Below are positions 20,601 through 35,600 of a DNA stretch of 64,000 bases, in pieces (position 1 is the first letter of the stretch; each line of letters begins with the position of its first letter). Under the pieces are notes generated by a model, which saw only the letters and a program-made list of their open reading frames with translations, did no database searches and was not told where the DNA came from. The stretch comes from Ligula intestinalis (lineage: Eukaryota > Platyhelminthes > Cestoda > Diphyllobothriidea > Diphyllobothriidae), in NCBI GenBank assembly GCA_036362985.1, contig JAYGXS010000001.1:74318351-74382350 (forward strand). The letters run 5' to 3'. A program made the translations under genes and the position numbers.

Positions 20601-23600
20601 CGCTTTAAAACCTTGACAAGTGACTATTATTTCAAAATATTGGTAATTTATTAATAGGTGAAATAATTTATTAAAATAGAGATGTATTTTATTTTTTTTA
20701 ATCTAAAGGCATCTAGACCTCTACAAGGAGTTTGCCGAAGAAGCCTACAGCATTGCTCTTCATCCAAACGGCCTGCATGTTCTCGTGGGCTTTAGTGATA
20801 AACTGCGTCTAATGAATTTGCTCTTTAAGGACATTCGTCCTTACAAGGAGTTTCCAATTCGTGGCTGCAAAGAGGTACTTTTCTGCTTAGTTGGGTAGCA
20901 TTTTCTAGCTTGTTTTTCCAGCTTTCAGATTTTCCCAAAATTTGACAGTCGGAAATGAGTTTTACATGTAGCAAAATATGTTTGATTTATCTGTTTTTTA
21001 ATTTCTTCTTTATTTTCCATAATTTTCAGTGTGCTTTCAGTAGAGGTGGAGCACTGTTTGCAGCAGTGCACGGAAACACCATCCAAATATATTCCTTCAT
21101 GGAGTATACAAATTTACACAATCTGAAGGCTCACAACGGAAAAATCCGCTGCCTTCTCTGGACTAACGAAGATCAAAAGCTCATTTCGTGCGGTATGGAC
21201 GGTGCTGTTTATGAGTGGGATGTAAACACAGGTAAGGCGTTCAGTACACAGTCTTAGTTCTACTGAAGGTCGTGTCATGATCATGATAAAAAAAGCCACC
21301 CATAAACCTAAAAAAAAGCTTTTTGCTTATCCAAGAAGCCCTTGAAAACTTACTCCTCACCTTACTTAGCAGACAGCATTTTACTCGTCAGTGGGACTGA
21401 TAGGTTAAAATTCCTTTTCTCGGTCGCACTAGAATCAAAGACATTAAGTAAAAAGTATGAAGGCGTAGAATTCCTCAATCTGGCTTGATTGCACAATGGA
21501 AGACGGAAGTTCTACTGTGCTTTGCAGCTACTTTCTGGTGTCCGTGTAGGCAGTCAGTGGCTGCAAGATGCCATCAACAAGTGCAATGAATATTGATGCT
21601 CAGGCGGCCATACTATGGGTCAGGAAACTCCAGGACTCGAACCCTGTTCTTTTGGGCCTTGAGTCAACAATTGTGTCAAACCAGCCTCCTTTGTCTTTAT
21701 TTACAGCGATTCTAGAGCAAAATACTTATTTTTCGTGGGGAGTATTATGATTAATGCAAATAACCATCATAAATACTCAGACGAGAGAATTCAGCAATTT
21801 TAGTATGCATGGTAAACAGTCAGATGAATCGAAGACAAGGACCATATACAGAAGCAAGTCTACTAAGGATTTTGAGTCGTTATACTATACTATGATCACC
21901 GCAGACAACGAATACTGACAAGTGGTGGAGTAAATTCATGTCATAATTTCTGAGTACTTTGTTAACGGCAAACCAATCCGATTATTCGGTTACGTTAGAG
22001 CAGTTTTGATGTCCTACACACTAATGAAGCGTAAACACCTTATCCTTTCCGACCAATAGGAGCAGCATTACTCAACAGAATGCTTATCGTATTACCACTG
22101 GCTAATTACCTGGAGCAATAACAGAGCTTTTTTAATGCGCTTTCAAATATAATAAATTGCTTTACTACATCAAGCTGTTTATCTAGAACTGTTGTTATAT
22201 AGCTCCAAAAGAGACTCTCAAGTTAAATTGTTTCCAGCCACTAGCTGCCGTAATTCTGGTGAGAGCTCCTTAGAACTCTTATTTGCACTGCACTTTTATG
22301 GGCACTTCTACATATGCCAGTTGGAGCGAATAAAATAACTTTTATATATCTCACAGATGTTTTACAAAGCTTGTGAACGAATAAAGCATACAGTAGATTC
22401 CATATCTCATGAGATGCTAATCAAAATTCTAAAATGTGTTTTAGACTCTAACAAAGCATTTAAGTAGCAGCAGTGTAACATTAATCATCGTTAAACCTAA
22501 TCCCAAGACATTTCAATCATGCGAGGAAACCAGCTTTCGAACGAGTTTCTTTTGGACTGTCTGCCAAAAGTATCCTCCGTAGAAAATGGCTTTTTATGTA
22601 GTATGCCTTGTTCTCAGTGATTTTCAACGCCCTTATAAACATGAGTATATTTTATAGAAAGGATGCATAAGAATAACTTTAATTATTTTCGATTGTTAGT
22701 ATATTACGTCTTACTCAAATTTTATACGTGAACAAGGGATGTGTTTCAGTTTTAAAAACGTCTCTATTTATGATATTTTTTTGCCTCCATGAAGGGTTCA
22801 CTCATAATAGATCTTACTTGTGAATTTATTAATGTTGCCAATAAAACATACAACAAGATCCACATCCATTGCACACTTTTATGCCAATTATGTGACCTCT
22901 TCCTCATAGTCTTGATTAATTTGTACTGGTTCTTAAATGGAACGTATATAGCATGTAGTTAGCAAATCTTGAATTCAAGTGGAACGGCCAGTAGGGTTCA
23001 AAATTATTCGGCCATTTAGAAACTTTGTTGCAACTCAAATATACTCTTTCGTCAAGTATGATTTTTAAGAAGGGATAAATTGCTATCATACAAGAACAAG
23101 TCGAAATATATTTGTGCATGGTTTCCATAAGATATATTTAAAATTCCAAGGGCAGTGAAAATAAACGAAAAAATAAAAATATCACTTGAGTGGTCATTTT
23201 GTACAAAGAATATTATTCGCAGGTGGATATAAGGAAGCTCGCGCAAAAGCCGGTAGCCTGATGCGATTGGAATATTTTCGGATTAGGCTGTATGATAATC
23301 AATCTGACAACGCTTATCAAGTAATTCGTTCGAATCTAAAACACATTTTAGAATTTTGGTTGACATTTAATAAGATCCATAAGCTACTGAAGATGGTCTT
23401 AGTTTGAAAATATCCGCACCAAACTGCTCCTTCATTTGACGCAGTGATTCACCTTTCTGTTAATTTATTGAAGGAAATAACACAAGCGTTTGTTTTTTAG
23501 CTCTTTCCCAATACGCGTATATAAGCAATTATAAAATGCACACCGCAAATATCTTTATGGTAAAATCTTTTAAGGTATTGTGAAAAAAAGAGTTTATAAA

Positions 23601-26600
23601 TTCGAACCGATTTTGTGCATGATTTTGCCAGGATAGCACTTCAGAAGTACAGCCTAAGTTATATCACATTTTCGTTTGGACAGTGCTGTCTCTGATGATG
23701 GGTTCAAGCACAAATCCGAGATGAGAGGCGAAAAAAGTTCTTGTCTTAGCGACCGCATCTCTTACTGTGTAGATATCGACTGACGCTTCATATGTTTCGA
23801 TGACGACATTAACAAAATTTCTTATATGACAGTGTCTTCTAAATCGAGAGTACTAAATTAAAGGAAAGTAGAAGTTTGGTAGCTAAAATTATTTGTCACG
23901 GTCCTTTTCCCACGATTTTATTAATTCGGTAAAAAATGTATTGATAGGACGTTCTATACATTGCGGCTCCCACAGGTTTCACAGTTTCTTGTAAAGAATT
24001 TAAAAAACTGAGACTCCCTGTTTCGTTCCAAAAGTGGATCATCACATTATCGCCTTCATTTTTTGATCCAAAGTGCTTCTTTTACCTGTTAACAGGCAGA
24101 AGAATTAGCGAAAATGTTATGAAATCTTGCAGCTATAGCTGTGTCACTGCAACCAAGGATGGCTCGCGCACCTACGCTGTGGGATCAGACAGAAAAGTTA
24201 AGGAAATAAGCGATTCAACGGTAAGTTGGATGCGATACGACCACTTGTAATTCTGTACCGAACACCTGATTATTACTCTCGCACGAAGCATGTTTTCAGT
24301 AAACCTTTAGTCATTACTGATTCTTTAAGAGTATTAATAAAAACATCATCTACGTCGTGAATACTGCAGACCTGTTTCAAAATCGCATTTTTGGCGTGTT
24401 TGAGTCACAACATCCAGTACAGATGACTTAGTTAGTCCTTCCAGCTTTCTCCTTTGAGCAACGATAAATGGCAAACTGGGACTATTGAAATCCTTTTAAA
24501 CGTCTGGCATACCCAGGAGTCCGATGCCTTAACATAGGAATAATTTATAACTTTATAACTTTAAATCAGAAGGCTCAGTTCACAGTAAATAAAATAAAAA
24601 TAAAATAAATGTATTGCTGGCACTAGTAAAAGATCATATTAAAAGCCCGGACTTGATACTGCGTCGAATTTAATCAACACTTGGACTTACAGCACAGGGA
24701 GCGACTGTCTTACTCAGTTTATCCGCCAAAATTTCGAAATTTGACCCGAATCGTTAAGATATCAATGCTATTACACCTTAAAACCGACGAAAACTAAAGC
24801 GCCCGTAGATCCCTTTTATGTCAATTGGATAAGGTTGGCTGTGATTAATTGAGTTTTAATTTGGTGACGTGGAATGCAATTCTGTCACACTGTGTAACCC
24901 ACATGACTCGCCTTAGTGATTCGCGTCACAATAGCTGAACTGTTTCTATCGCCAGTTTTCCGTAGTCTGGTCGGTTACTCTACCATTGAAGTCATCAACT
25001 TTAGAGATTTTGGTTTGCCAGGCATTCTCTCAACTTTTGTCGATATTGGAATCAGCATTCAAATATAGTTCTCTACATTTACTAACGATACGCTTATTTA
25101 GATTGAACAGAGAGAGGCATTAATAGTATCTCCCTAGAGACAACGTAGGAAAGTAAGTTCTTCTAAAACAAATAAGAGATGGAAATAGAATATAGACGCA
25201 TATTCTCCTCGGAAAGTATAAGCATAAGTTAAACTGTATTTAAATGATTTTGATCACCACGGGAGTGTCTTTTCCTGTCGTGTTTACTTTTCAGATAACA
25301 TTGGAAGTTGATTCACCAGACATGTTACTTACTGCTGTTGCACTCTCAAGCTCAGGCAGAATGCTGTTTTGCGGAAGCAAAACAGGCCTTGTTCGGTCTT
25401 ACAAGTTCCCCTTCACTGGAAATCCTGAGTGGGAAGATTATGTTGGCCATTGCGGTCAAATTGTCAAAATGAGGATCACTATGAACGATGAATACTTGAT
25501 TACGGTTTCCGATGACAGCTCTATCATGGTCTGGGAGTTGCAAGAACGAGAAGGACGCAATGTGAAACTGGAAAAGGAAATCGCCTGGGCAGAGGAAATA
25601 CTTATTACGAAAACGGACCTAGAGGAGAAGGTGAGTCTCGCCCAAACGTTACACAAGCTAATTAGTGAACACAAGCATGTCTACTATTTAATTGTAAGTA
25701 GCAACAGTATATTTCCCTAAGGCGCTAAGCAGTATCAAGAAAAAACTTAAGTAAGTTTACTCCCATGTTGCTGAGCGGCCAGCAGCTTTTAATTTGCTAG
25801 TTTGACTATTGCTGATCTTCAATAGACGACAACGTTTTTAAAGTTTGTTGACTTACCGAAATGAATTTAGCAGTCAGAGTTTCTGCCTAAAAAGAGCAAG
25901 CTCCATCAGAAGAAGCGTTGAAATAGTCGATTGTGTTTAGCCCTATTAAGTTACCCCGGATTATAAAAGTTATCAGTACCAAAAAGTTATCTGAACGCAA
26001 AATTATGACGTGTGTACTGATTCTGAATAGTAACTGACATTTTCGAATTTGCCTTCATAAAAAGAGTGCGCCTGGTAAGTTAACAGCTCCACAGAAATTG
26101 ATTTTTAATGAGGAGACATGATCACTGAAAGAACTTTATTAGTCTGACCTTTCGGATTTTTTTCTAACCGATCATCAGAGGCAAAAGGGCATTGCTTAAA
26201 GTATTTTTTAGAGAAACCAGTCTGTTCTTGAAGACAAGCATTTAAAGATAAAAATGTTTTATAGTTTAAGTGTTGATAATCAAAACAGCGTTAGTTTGGT
26301 TTTCGAACCGAAAACTGAGTCTGTACCCTGAATGACATTTAGTCATATTTTTCCTGTTAAATAAAAAACGCTGATATCCAAATAATACTGAAATATATCT
26401 AACACCATTCGCAGAATTACAAGAGAAGGTGGGTAGATTAAACTACGCCCGCCTCAATACGCGCATACATCCAAGCAGACGCCTTACGGAGTTTCTTACT
26501 TCGGGTTTACTTCCAACGGAATTATTAATGTCCTTTGAAAACTAACCTTCAGAGGAAGTAGTTTTTTTTGTGACATCCTCATGCGAAGCACTTTTTCGCC

Positions 26601-29600
26601 AGACTTAATTAAAGAGTTTTTGATAAAAAGGCATCCTTCATTTAGGAGTGCTGTGCACCGACCCATCCTGATTAAAGAATAAAATATGGATTAATTTTTT
26701 GGGCATCGAGCTGTTAACCACAGTTGTAGGGACAATGGAATGGCTATTTGCACAGGGAAAATATTACTGAATTTCAAGCTACAAGCCCTGGCACACACAA
26801 ATTTCAGGATATAGTGGGCTGATTGCGGATAATAATGTAGGCATGATCACTCCAGTGTCCCATGTTATTTTTAGTGGTGCTCTTTTTTACTTTGCTTGAT
26901 ATATGGATTTTTACGGAATCTTCCTGACACAATGACCGGCAGCTTCTCATTTAGAATCTGTAATATTACGGCTTTTGAGTGCTTTACATCGTGTGCTTCT
27001 ATATTCATTAGAAAACTAAGTGATCTTGTCCCATAAAAGTAGGGTCAAAAGATTTATCAGTCTCTCAAAGGATTTGGTCTATATTGGGCACTTGTAGAAG
27101 CTTAGACTGAGGAAAACTACGGGAACCACGTGTCATTAAGAAAGATTTAGTTGAAGATTATTCTTGCTTCTCGCTAGATATAACAGTAGCTTATTAATAA
27201 ACAACAGCCAATTTGACATCATTTACACTAAAGAGTATATCTAAGCCTTTTGGAGACTCCCTTGTCGAAATAACTATCCAATATCCTCAAAAGTTTAACA
27301 AGTGATCAAGATTGCAAGCTTGCAGATACCATGGGTATCTTCTATGCTCTTTATTTGAACTGCACCTGAAACCAAAGCTTCTGCCTTAGCGTAAAAAATG
27401 AGTTAGTCCCTTCGCAGATAAAACCGTTGCCTGTGGCCAATTACTCGCTAATATATCAAGTTAGTCTTTCGAAGAAAAAGATAACACGGAAGTTAAAGTA
27501 AACAAACTTGTTCAGATGTTATGTCCAGCTGCGACCAACATGAGGCCGCAAATGTGCTAATAATATTAGCTATGAAAATAGTCTCTAATGTTGCTGCCGC
27601 TACCAACTCTAAATATTTCAGTACAGTTTTGCTGAGAGGCTTTCAGGAGTAACAGAATCCTGATCACCGTTACTAATATACTGAGCAAAGCTTCCATCAG
27701 TGTGATCTGTTTTATTTTTCAAATGGCTTTTGGCACATGCATGCACCACTTGCAAAGTGCAAGTGTTACAATATGAAACATGAGGTCTTCAGACTTATTT
27801 TCTGGCAAATCTGGATGAGAATGAAAGGACTGATGCAAGAGAACAGTACGAGTATGAGAAGGCTGTTTTACCAAAAGGGGCACCAAATCCGAAGGCACAC
27901 CCTGCTCAGTTTTTTTTACTTTAATCCTTGCGGATATGGCGCCGCATGAGAATACAAACAAGGAACTCACTGACATACCGTTAATCTAACTTTGATAGGT
28001 TATACTTCCCCCGCTTTAAGGCCACCTACCTTTTACTTTAGGTCACAATTCACAACGATTTAGTCTTCACAATGTTTTCTTAAATATGCCTTTTTATGCT
28101 GGCCGCTTTTAATACACAGGTAAGTGTTTTCTTCCAGTTTCATCAGGGAGGCAATTGGCTTATCCGCTTCTCCATTCACAATTTTGACTCACTTTATCTC
28201 TCCTGACGCCTTTAAATCATACTTTTGTCATTTCCTTGCAGACCTCCGTCATGTCCGAATTGAAGACCAGAGTGGAAGAGCTAAAAATGGAAAATGAATA
28301 TCAACTTCGGCTGAAAGACATGAACTACAGTGAACGCATAAAAGAACTCACCGAGAAATTCATTAAGGAGATGGAATCCCTCAAAGTGAAGAATCAGGCG
28401 CTTCGCATTGAAAAGGACAAAGAGGAGGCCAAGCATGGGGAACAACTGCAGGAGGTGATGGAAATGCACACCAAGGAGTTGGAAGAAATTGAAAAGAATT
28501 TTAATGAGAAGTTTCTGACCGAGCACGAGAAGAGCGTGGAGTTGCAGGAGAAGGCACAAAAAATGCAAGAATCCTACGAGAGCCAGATCAGCGAAATGAC
28601 TGTAGCTAGGGACAAGATGCTGGAGGAGTTGACCAGCTTCTTTGAGAATAAGTTGAATGAGAAGGGCCAGCTGATGGAGATCCTGAAGAAGGAAAATCGG
28701 GAACAGGTGATGGAGCATGAGGTGACTAAAAGGCTCATTGAGGAGGACGCGGACCGCGAGATCCTAGACATGAAGATAACCTACGAGCGCCGTCTGCGCG
28801 AAGAACGCGAGGCTAATGCCCGTCTGCGTGGTGAATCAGGAATCATGAAGAAAAAATTCGCCAGCTTACAGAAGGAGATTGATGATCATAAGGAGGAGAT
28901 TAAAAAGTTTCATGGGGAAACACAGAAGCTAAATGGAATAATCAGGAATTTGGAGAAGGATGTTCAAGGACTGCGGAAGGAAATTCAGGAACGCGATGAG
29001 ACTATTCAAGATAAGGTAGGGTTTGCCGAATGAGGCTTTTCAGGGGGTATTCAGAGAGTCCCATACAAGGCAAAGTTAAGAAACATTACACTAGGGTTTT
29101 CAAGGCCTGACAAAGCAGGGTTCTATAAACGACGTGCAAACTTAAGATAAGGCCCAGATAAATCACTAAATGACTACAGTGAATAACTAGTTCAAATAAG
29201 AGATGTGCAATTCATAGCAGAATGGCGTCCGTTACGCCGGAATTCGACCGCGAATATGTAGTAGTCTGCGATAGTCTTTCATCTGTCGTTAAAGGATAGA
29301 TCCTATGGATACAAGACCTTAAACAAAGCACAAACCAGACAACTGATATTTAAATAAATTCTTCCGAAGTCTTGGATGTGTGAAAGATCGTGCAAAATAT
29401 CTTAATTTTAGAATTATACATGACTAACCGAGATTCCTCCACTGGTAATATTAGACGTTGACGCTACCTGCGATGGTCATCATGGAATAACTACATGAGT
29501 CTACTTGCAAAAGTATCTTTAAGTAGTGCAATGCTAAGCAAATGGAAGGCCTTTGTATTTGCTCGATAAATATAGAAAGAGGAGAGAAAGCAAAGTATAA

Positions 29601-32600
29601 ATAACGCTGGTGGGTAAGGTCAGGCATTTGTAAATGTCATGAGAACATTTGTATGGAGGTCCGCCTACTTCTTTGCCAGCAATCTAATCTATGCAGACTC
29701 ACCAATGTATACATATTTTTTCAAATAACAGGAAAAGAGAATTTATGATCTAAAGAAGAAGAATCAGGAACTAGAGAAGTACAAATTTGTCCTCAACTAC
29801 AAAATTTCGGAGTTAAAGAAGCAGATCGAGCCCCGTGAAACTGACATTAAAAACTACAAAGAACAAATTCAAGAGGTAAGCAACGTGCATGACTTGATTA
29901 TTTTTAACTATATGCAGTTTTACTGGGTGAGATTTGTGTGCGCCACTTCTGTGGCGCTTTGACCGTTCAGTTTAATTCAGCATTATTAAGAGAAAGATAG
30001 GCAAACGCCTTTAAGCTTCCTTTAAATTATATTTGTCATTATTTTTCTGTTTTTGACGATGAAGCAAGGCAGCTGAGTTTAAAAGGGTCAGTAGCAAGAG
30101 CAATATCGCACGATTTTGAGTAACGTACTTTCAGCTTAATTAATATTTCGTCAAAACCCGAAACAGATATATAATCAAGCACAGGGGAATTGATATGCTC
30201 ATTTCCGGCCGATATACCGTCAGCCATAGGCTGATAATCCTACCTTTTTACTTGTAAGCACACAGGTGTAATGTTCGCTAATGTGTCCTCATTATAGTAT
30301 ATAAGGCTAAGTAACCTTTTCTGCACTGGAAATCTTGTAAGTTTTTGCAATACTAGACCTGCAAACGCAATTGTCAATGAATCGCATAAAAACGTTCAAA
30401 TTCTTAGACCAATAGCACTCAGACTGAGGTGCAGTCGTATAACGAAGCCAATTAAATCAGAGATAGAAAGTACGGTATTTACTAATCGGTGATTTTTTCG
30501 TTGCGATTATTGGGCCGATTTCATGTAGAAAAATGTAAATTGAATATCAAAGCGTAGAATGAATTTCCAAAAATTAAATTTCTGCAATGAGCTCTGTGGG
30601 TGGAACCGTTTTTATGAAGGAAATAGCTCAACAACATGGGAACGAACACGGAGTCCGCCTGTAAAATTCGCTAGTGATGTGCTCATATGATAGTCTGAAA
30701 GCTAATGTTTAGCGGTCAATATTTTATGCCTTTTTAATCAATATTTCCCGTCAAAGTAACTTAAAGACAAAAGCAAAAGCCTCTTTTAAAGACTTTCTTA
30801 TTGAGCAGAGTGACAGTAAATGACACTGGAAACCGATTTAAGACAATGTTACGAATATTTAAATCATTTAAAAATGAGGCGTATAAATATCTTTGCACGC
30901 ATTATGAGCCTACTGAAATATAGGTGCACAGAAATGTGATATAGTTCTGAAAAAATAAAGGGTCTAAGGCAACAAAATTCTATCATGGTAGTATAAAGTT
31001 ACGTTCACTTATCTCGGGAAAGTACGGATACGGGACGTGTGATGATCGAAACTGCAAGGATATCGGCTTGTTTTCCCAGAACCACGAATGGGTCAAGATG
31101 TGAGGTGTAGAGAACAAAGCATCTACTGGGTCAGTTGTTGCCTAGACCCCATCCACAGCTAACTGCCATTCAACCCGCTTTTGCTATTATGCGGACGATA
31201 ATATCCCCAGCTGCGTCCCTTCGCGCGCACTCTCTGTCTACTCCTTTCGGTCTCAAGATCAGACCTAAACAGGACTGCAGGGAAGAAGGGCAGGTGAAGG
31301 ACTCCTTACAGAGCGGCTTATTGTTTAGTTTGCTTCAACACGGGTACAACTAAGAGGCATGAGACCCAGGTTTAACTTCAGTAAATGAATACTCACGCCG
31401 TCCTTCGTATGAAACAGAGGTAAAGGGGATGAAAGTTGATCTACGGGCTGCATTAGTGAAGGATTGTTGTGAAGGCTAGCTCCCCACTACCTCCTTGTTT
31501 TCATTTCTCCCTTTTTTAATTCAGAGCCGGCAAACTGGAAGCTTCGAACTACGTTGACAGATAAATTTGTGCGACGCTATGCAGTTTTAGTTCGCCTTAG
31601 TTATCTCTATGGCACGAAAACAGTTTCCATAGAAGGGTTACTTCTGTACCGTTCATTAAGTGAAAAAACGGCAATTGTTCGGCCGACAACCGGCAAGGTT
31701 TCAGACAGTGCAGACAGTTTAATACACACATCTGGTTCTACAAAAAACGACAATTTCCAAAATTTTGTTTAAGCTGATCATGTAATTATTCTTGGACGAG
31801 CAGTTATCCCCTGAACTTTTGAACGCTCTAAACACAATAACTCGGTAAAATTCGTATCAACACATCTAATTTATTAAAAAATGTAATAAATACAATTTCA
31901 CCGACAGCTGAGAATATAGTAGCGTATGAATATAGCCCAAAATTCATTTAAAAATGCTTGGAAGAACTGTGACAGTTGCCACCCCGGTTGACAACCCAGA
32001 AAAGAAGAGTACACTGTAAATGGAAACACACATTGTCATCAAAATTACCATCTCCAGAAGATTAGTTGACAAGCGTACAGTTGAAGAAACTTGGACCACG
32101 GTGAGCGTAGATCTTGTGCAAGGCTCCTAAGTGCTCACAAAACCAGCTTAAGTAATCTGATGGCAACTGCTTCTGCTGCTGCTAGCTTAAGATAATTTGT
32201 GGGACCCGATAAATGCCCCCCCCTCAAAAAAGCTTCTCTGTGGTCCACACGATGTCCACAATCAACAGCATATGCGAACTTGGCGCTGTTTGCGCTCCAG
32301 TTTCTCCGTTTCCTAACCAACCAACGTTCTTCTGACTAGGCTCCCTTTTTGAACATCCTTATGAATGGGTCTTTGACTTAAACGGATTAAGGCTGGTTTG
32401 TTTAGACGTCCTATTAATCAAGAACAATAAACTCTACTACACGCTACAGTTGGTCAAGCCCTAACCTTCTCTACTTGCTCGTCTTCCCTTCACCCAGTTG
32501 CTGCTCTGACCGCTATTTGTGATCGAAGCAATTGCATATTGAGCGTTTGGAGCTTCTACAATTGGCATGCTGATCAAAAGGTCTAGTGTGGAGTAAACAT

Positions 32601-35600
32601 CAAAGCCGCTCGCCGTTGGCCGTTTAGCTTACGTAAATACGCCTAAGCGTCACTATATATGCGCAATTTACCGCATAAACGAGTTCTCATCGCTAAAAGA
32701 CTAGGAAGCACGTTTTGACTCCAACTAAATCTGGCCCATAAAACAGGCCGCTATAGAGCGTACAGTGTACACACACACGACATCGGTCAAATGTCATGCC
32801 TACTTTCCGATCTAACCCAAATAGGGTAGCCAAGTTAAACAGTATTTTACAATTTACCTTTTACCCTCCCCTCAGATGGAATGCGAATTGGAGCGCTTCC
32901 ATAAGCAGAATGCTGCACTGGAGCTGACCATCGTAGAGCTGAAGCAGAAACGAAAGTCGGGAGACATAGAGCTGCAGGCTGAGCGACAGGCCACCCGAGA
33001 TGTAGAAGCTCTGGTGCGTCGGTTCAAGACCGACCTATACAACTGTGCCGCCAAGATTCAGGATCCAAAGGGTCTCAAAGAGAGCGTGATTGCCCTCTAC
33101 AAGAAACACATTCAAGACGATATGGTAAGTGGTTCATTTCTTGCCCCTCTGCCCCCATCCAGATGCCTCACTCCACTCTATTTTGTGTATCGAAGTTCCG
33201 TTAGCCACCCAGGCAAATAAATCCGTTAGGCGATGTCTGTGTCATCCTATGGCTGCTGAAAGTAAACAGTTTCATGAAGACCGTCCAAAATATTGTTTAA
33301 AAGCTACAGCAGTGGTACCTCCCACGGAGAATTCAGTGATTTATAACTTTCCTTATGAAGTTCTCTTTCGCTCTAGAGAAGAATTAGTGGTGTCTGTTAC
33401 TTGTTTCGCTAACATATTAATCAGCTAGCAACGATGACATAGCAAGGGTTAACGCTACCGTAGAGAACACAGACTTGCTGCACTGAGTAATTACAGAGAC
33501 GGCTAGCCGAGCTCCAAACGCAGTTAACGACCAGAGGCCTAGCCACGTAATTCACAAGCGTTCCACCGCTCTATACCGCGGCCGCGAGAGATTCGGCTCG
33601 CCCGTGGGCTCATCAGTTGTTTCGTAGGGCTTTTATAGTTCTACATTTTCAACAAATGTGCTTATAACTATTTCCGCAATTTGCGATAGATCCTGCAGGT
33701 CCTCCTCCAACAACCTAATTTGGAGGTCATTTATTTATAGTAAATTAAATTATTAAAAGCTTTTATTTTGTAGCGTGCGGGTTTGGTGTGGATAAGTAAA
33801 TTATCTATCTACTCACCGTATTGTAGCTCACATTTGTCTGGACGTGTCTGTGCCTTAAAAGATTCCCCAAACTGGAGCTGAATGGTTTCTCCGGATAAAG
33901 ATGGGAATTTTTAAAAGTTTCAGCACTGACCAAGTATTTGCATAGTGATAGTTTTTGGGAGACACAGGAAAAAGTGTGTCGGATTGCCAAATCGATGCAT
34001 ACAGGGGGAAAGGGTGCACTTCGAGATGAAGTAATATTGCTAGTGTAATTCTCAGTCTTATTCTATGAACTACAACGGTCAACTTCTTCGTTTTCGACTT
34101 TTGACTACCGCGGCAGTGCTGTTTAACATAAACCAAGGTACGAATAGCGCGCAGCCGTCAGAAAAAAACCACGTCAACTTTTTCAGCCTTCCGCCTTCCA
34201 AAAAACGTCTCATCTGACATGGCTTATGGAACTGAGCAATAAATGTACTTATTAGGATACTCCTTAGTTACGTAAAAACATTAGGGTCGCCCAAAAATGG
34301 GCATTCTTCTTCTACTTCTAATGCAGTACACCTTTCGTCCCTTTCTTCAGTAATCTTCAGTTTCATCTACCAGAGGGTCAGGGCCTAAAGTTGCCTTCTA
34401 AGGACTTAATTTTATAGTTATTTTACTTCTACAGGGTGTAGTTATTGCGGTTGGAGATAAATTATCTGAATAGGGAAACGCCCCATACTTCCCAGTACGT
34501 TTAATTATCATTTTAGGATTTTGAAAAGGTGTGAGTGCCTAGCATACACAAGAGCTAAGTCATTTGGAATGCAGGAACAAAGTCTGTGCACGACAAGCCC
34601 TCAAATTTTAATGCTGATTGATTTTATTGCTGTTTTTTCCTTGTACATTATTCTTACATTAACCTACCCTAAAATGACAGGGTAGGCAAGGTGGGCAGAT
34701 AAATCTTCCAAAAGTTCGGAAGTACATTTCATCAGGCTGGTTCGATCACAGATTTCAGATAGTAAGGGGTGTCAAGTAATTTTGCTACTGGTTTATTAGA
34801 TCAACTTCAATGATATTTGATCATGAATTCCTATAGGTTTGTTAAATGCCTCGGGCAACTGGCGTGTTTCCTTTTATAAGAAGTTCTTATTCTAATTGGA
34901 AGGTACTTTCGTTAAGAGCAGAACTTATTCTTTCCTCAAAGGAGGCTCAGTAGTAACGACGCGTAAGTTATCCTGATTCTTAGTCAAGACGTATATGTAC
35001 CTTGGGTGGAATATGTTAGATGGCCAGCCACGACAGAACACGGAAATAGGAACCCATCCGCCGCCAATACCTATGGTCCTGTGTTGAATTCCAGAAAGTG
35101 TAAATAATCCTGTGGCCTGATCCTAATAGTAACCTTAACTAAAAGTCTTAACCACAACCCTAATCCTAATCCTAATGCTTATCTCAACTCGAATCCTAAT
35201 TTTAATAGAATTAAAAGCGAAACCCCTTGTATTGCGAGCAGTTCGTGTTCCGTGTCCTGGCGGTAGAGGGGAAAGGGAAGGGACAGAATCCGTCCCTCCC
35301 GCTACTTCCGGGTTTGACTTGATGGAGGTGGAACAAAAAGGTAGCAGCAATTTAGCTAGAGGATAACGCAATAATTTGATTCAGACATGCCACTGTCCGT
35401 TATTAATTTTCTAAATTATGCCAGAAACCTCTGGAGGTGGATTAGGAGACGAAGTACTGCCTTTACCTGATTTCATAAAAAAATAATGAGTCTCGAAATC
35501 AGATGTCCATTGTTGCTGGGAGAAATTCGCTGAAAATTTATCCGACAATATCGAAAGAAATCTACACTGCAAAGAAGGAAGCAAGTTCACTGGAACAAGA

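Noticed and set aside
24080..25300. Long non-coding or nested gene in intron 6
   Set aside because: No open frame or RNA motif could be supported.
28281..28718. 145-codon minus-strand open frame (Leu/His-rich)
   Set aside because: It is the antisense shadow of the CFAP57 coiled-coil exon; the composition follows from Glu/Lys/Leu codons on the other strand.
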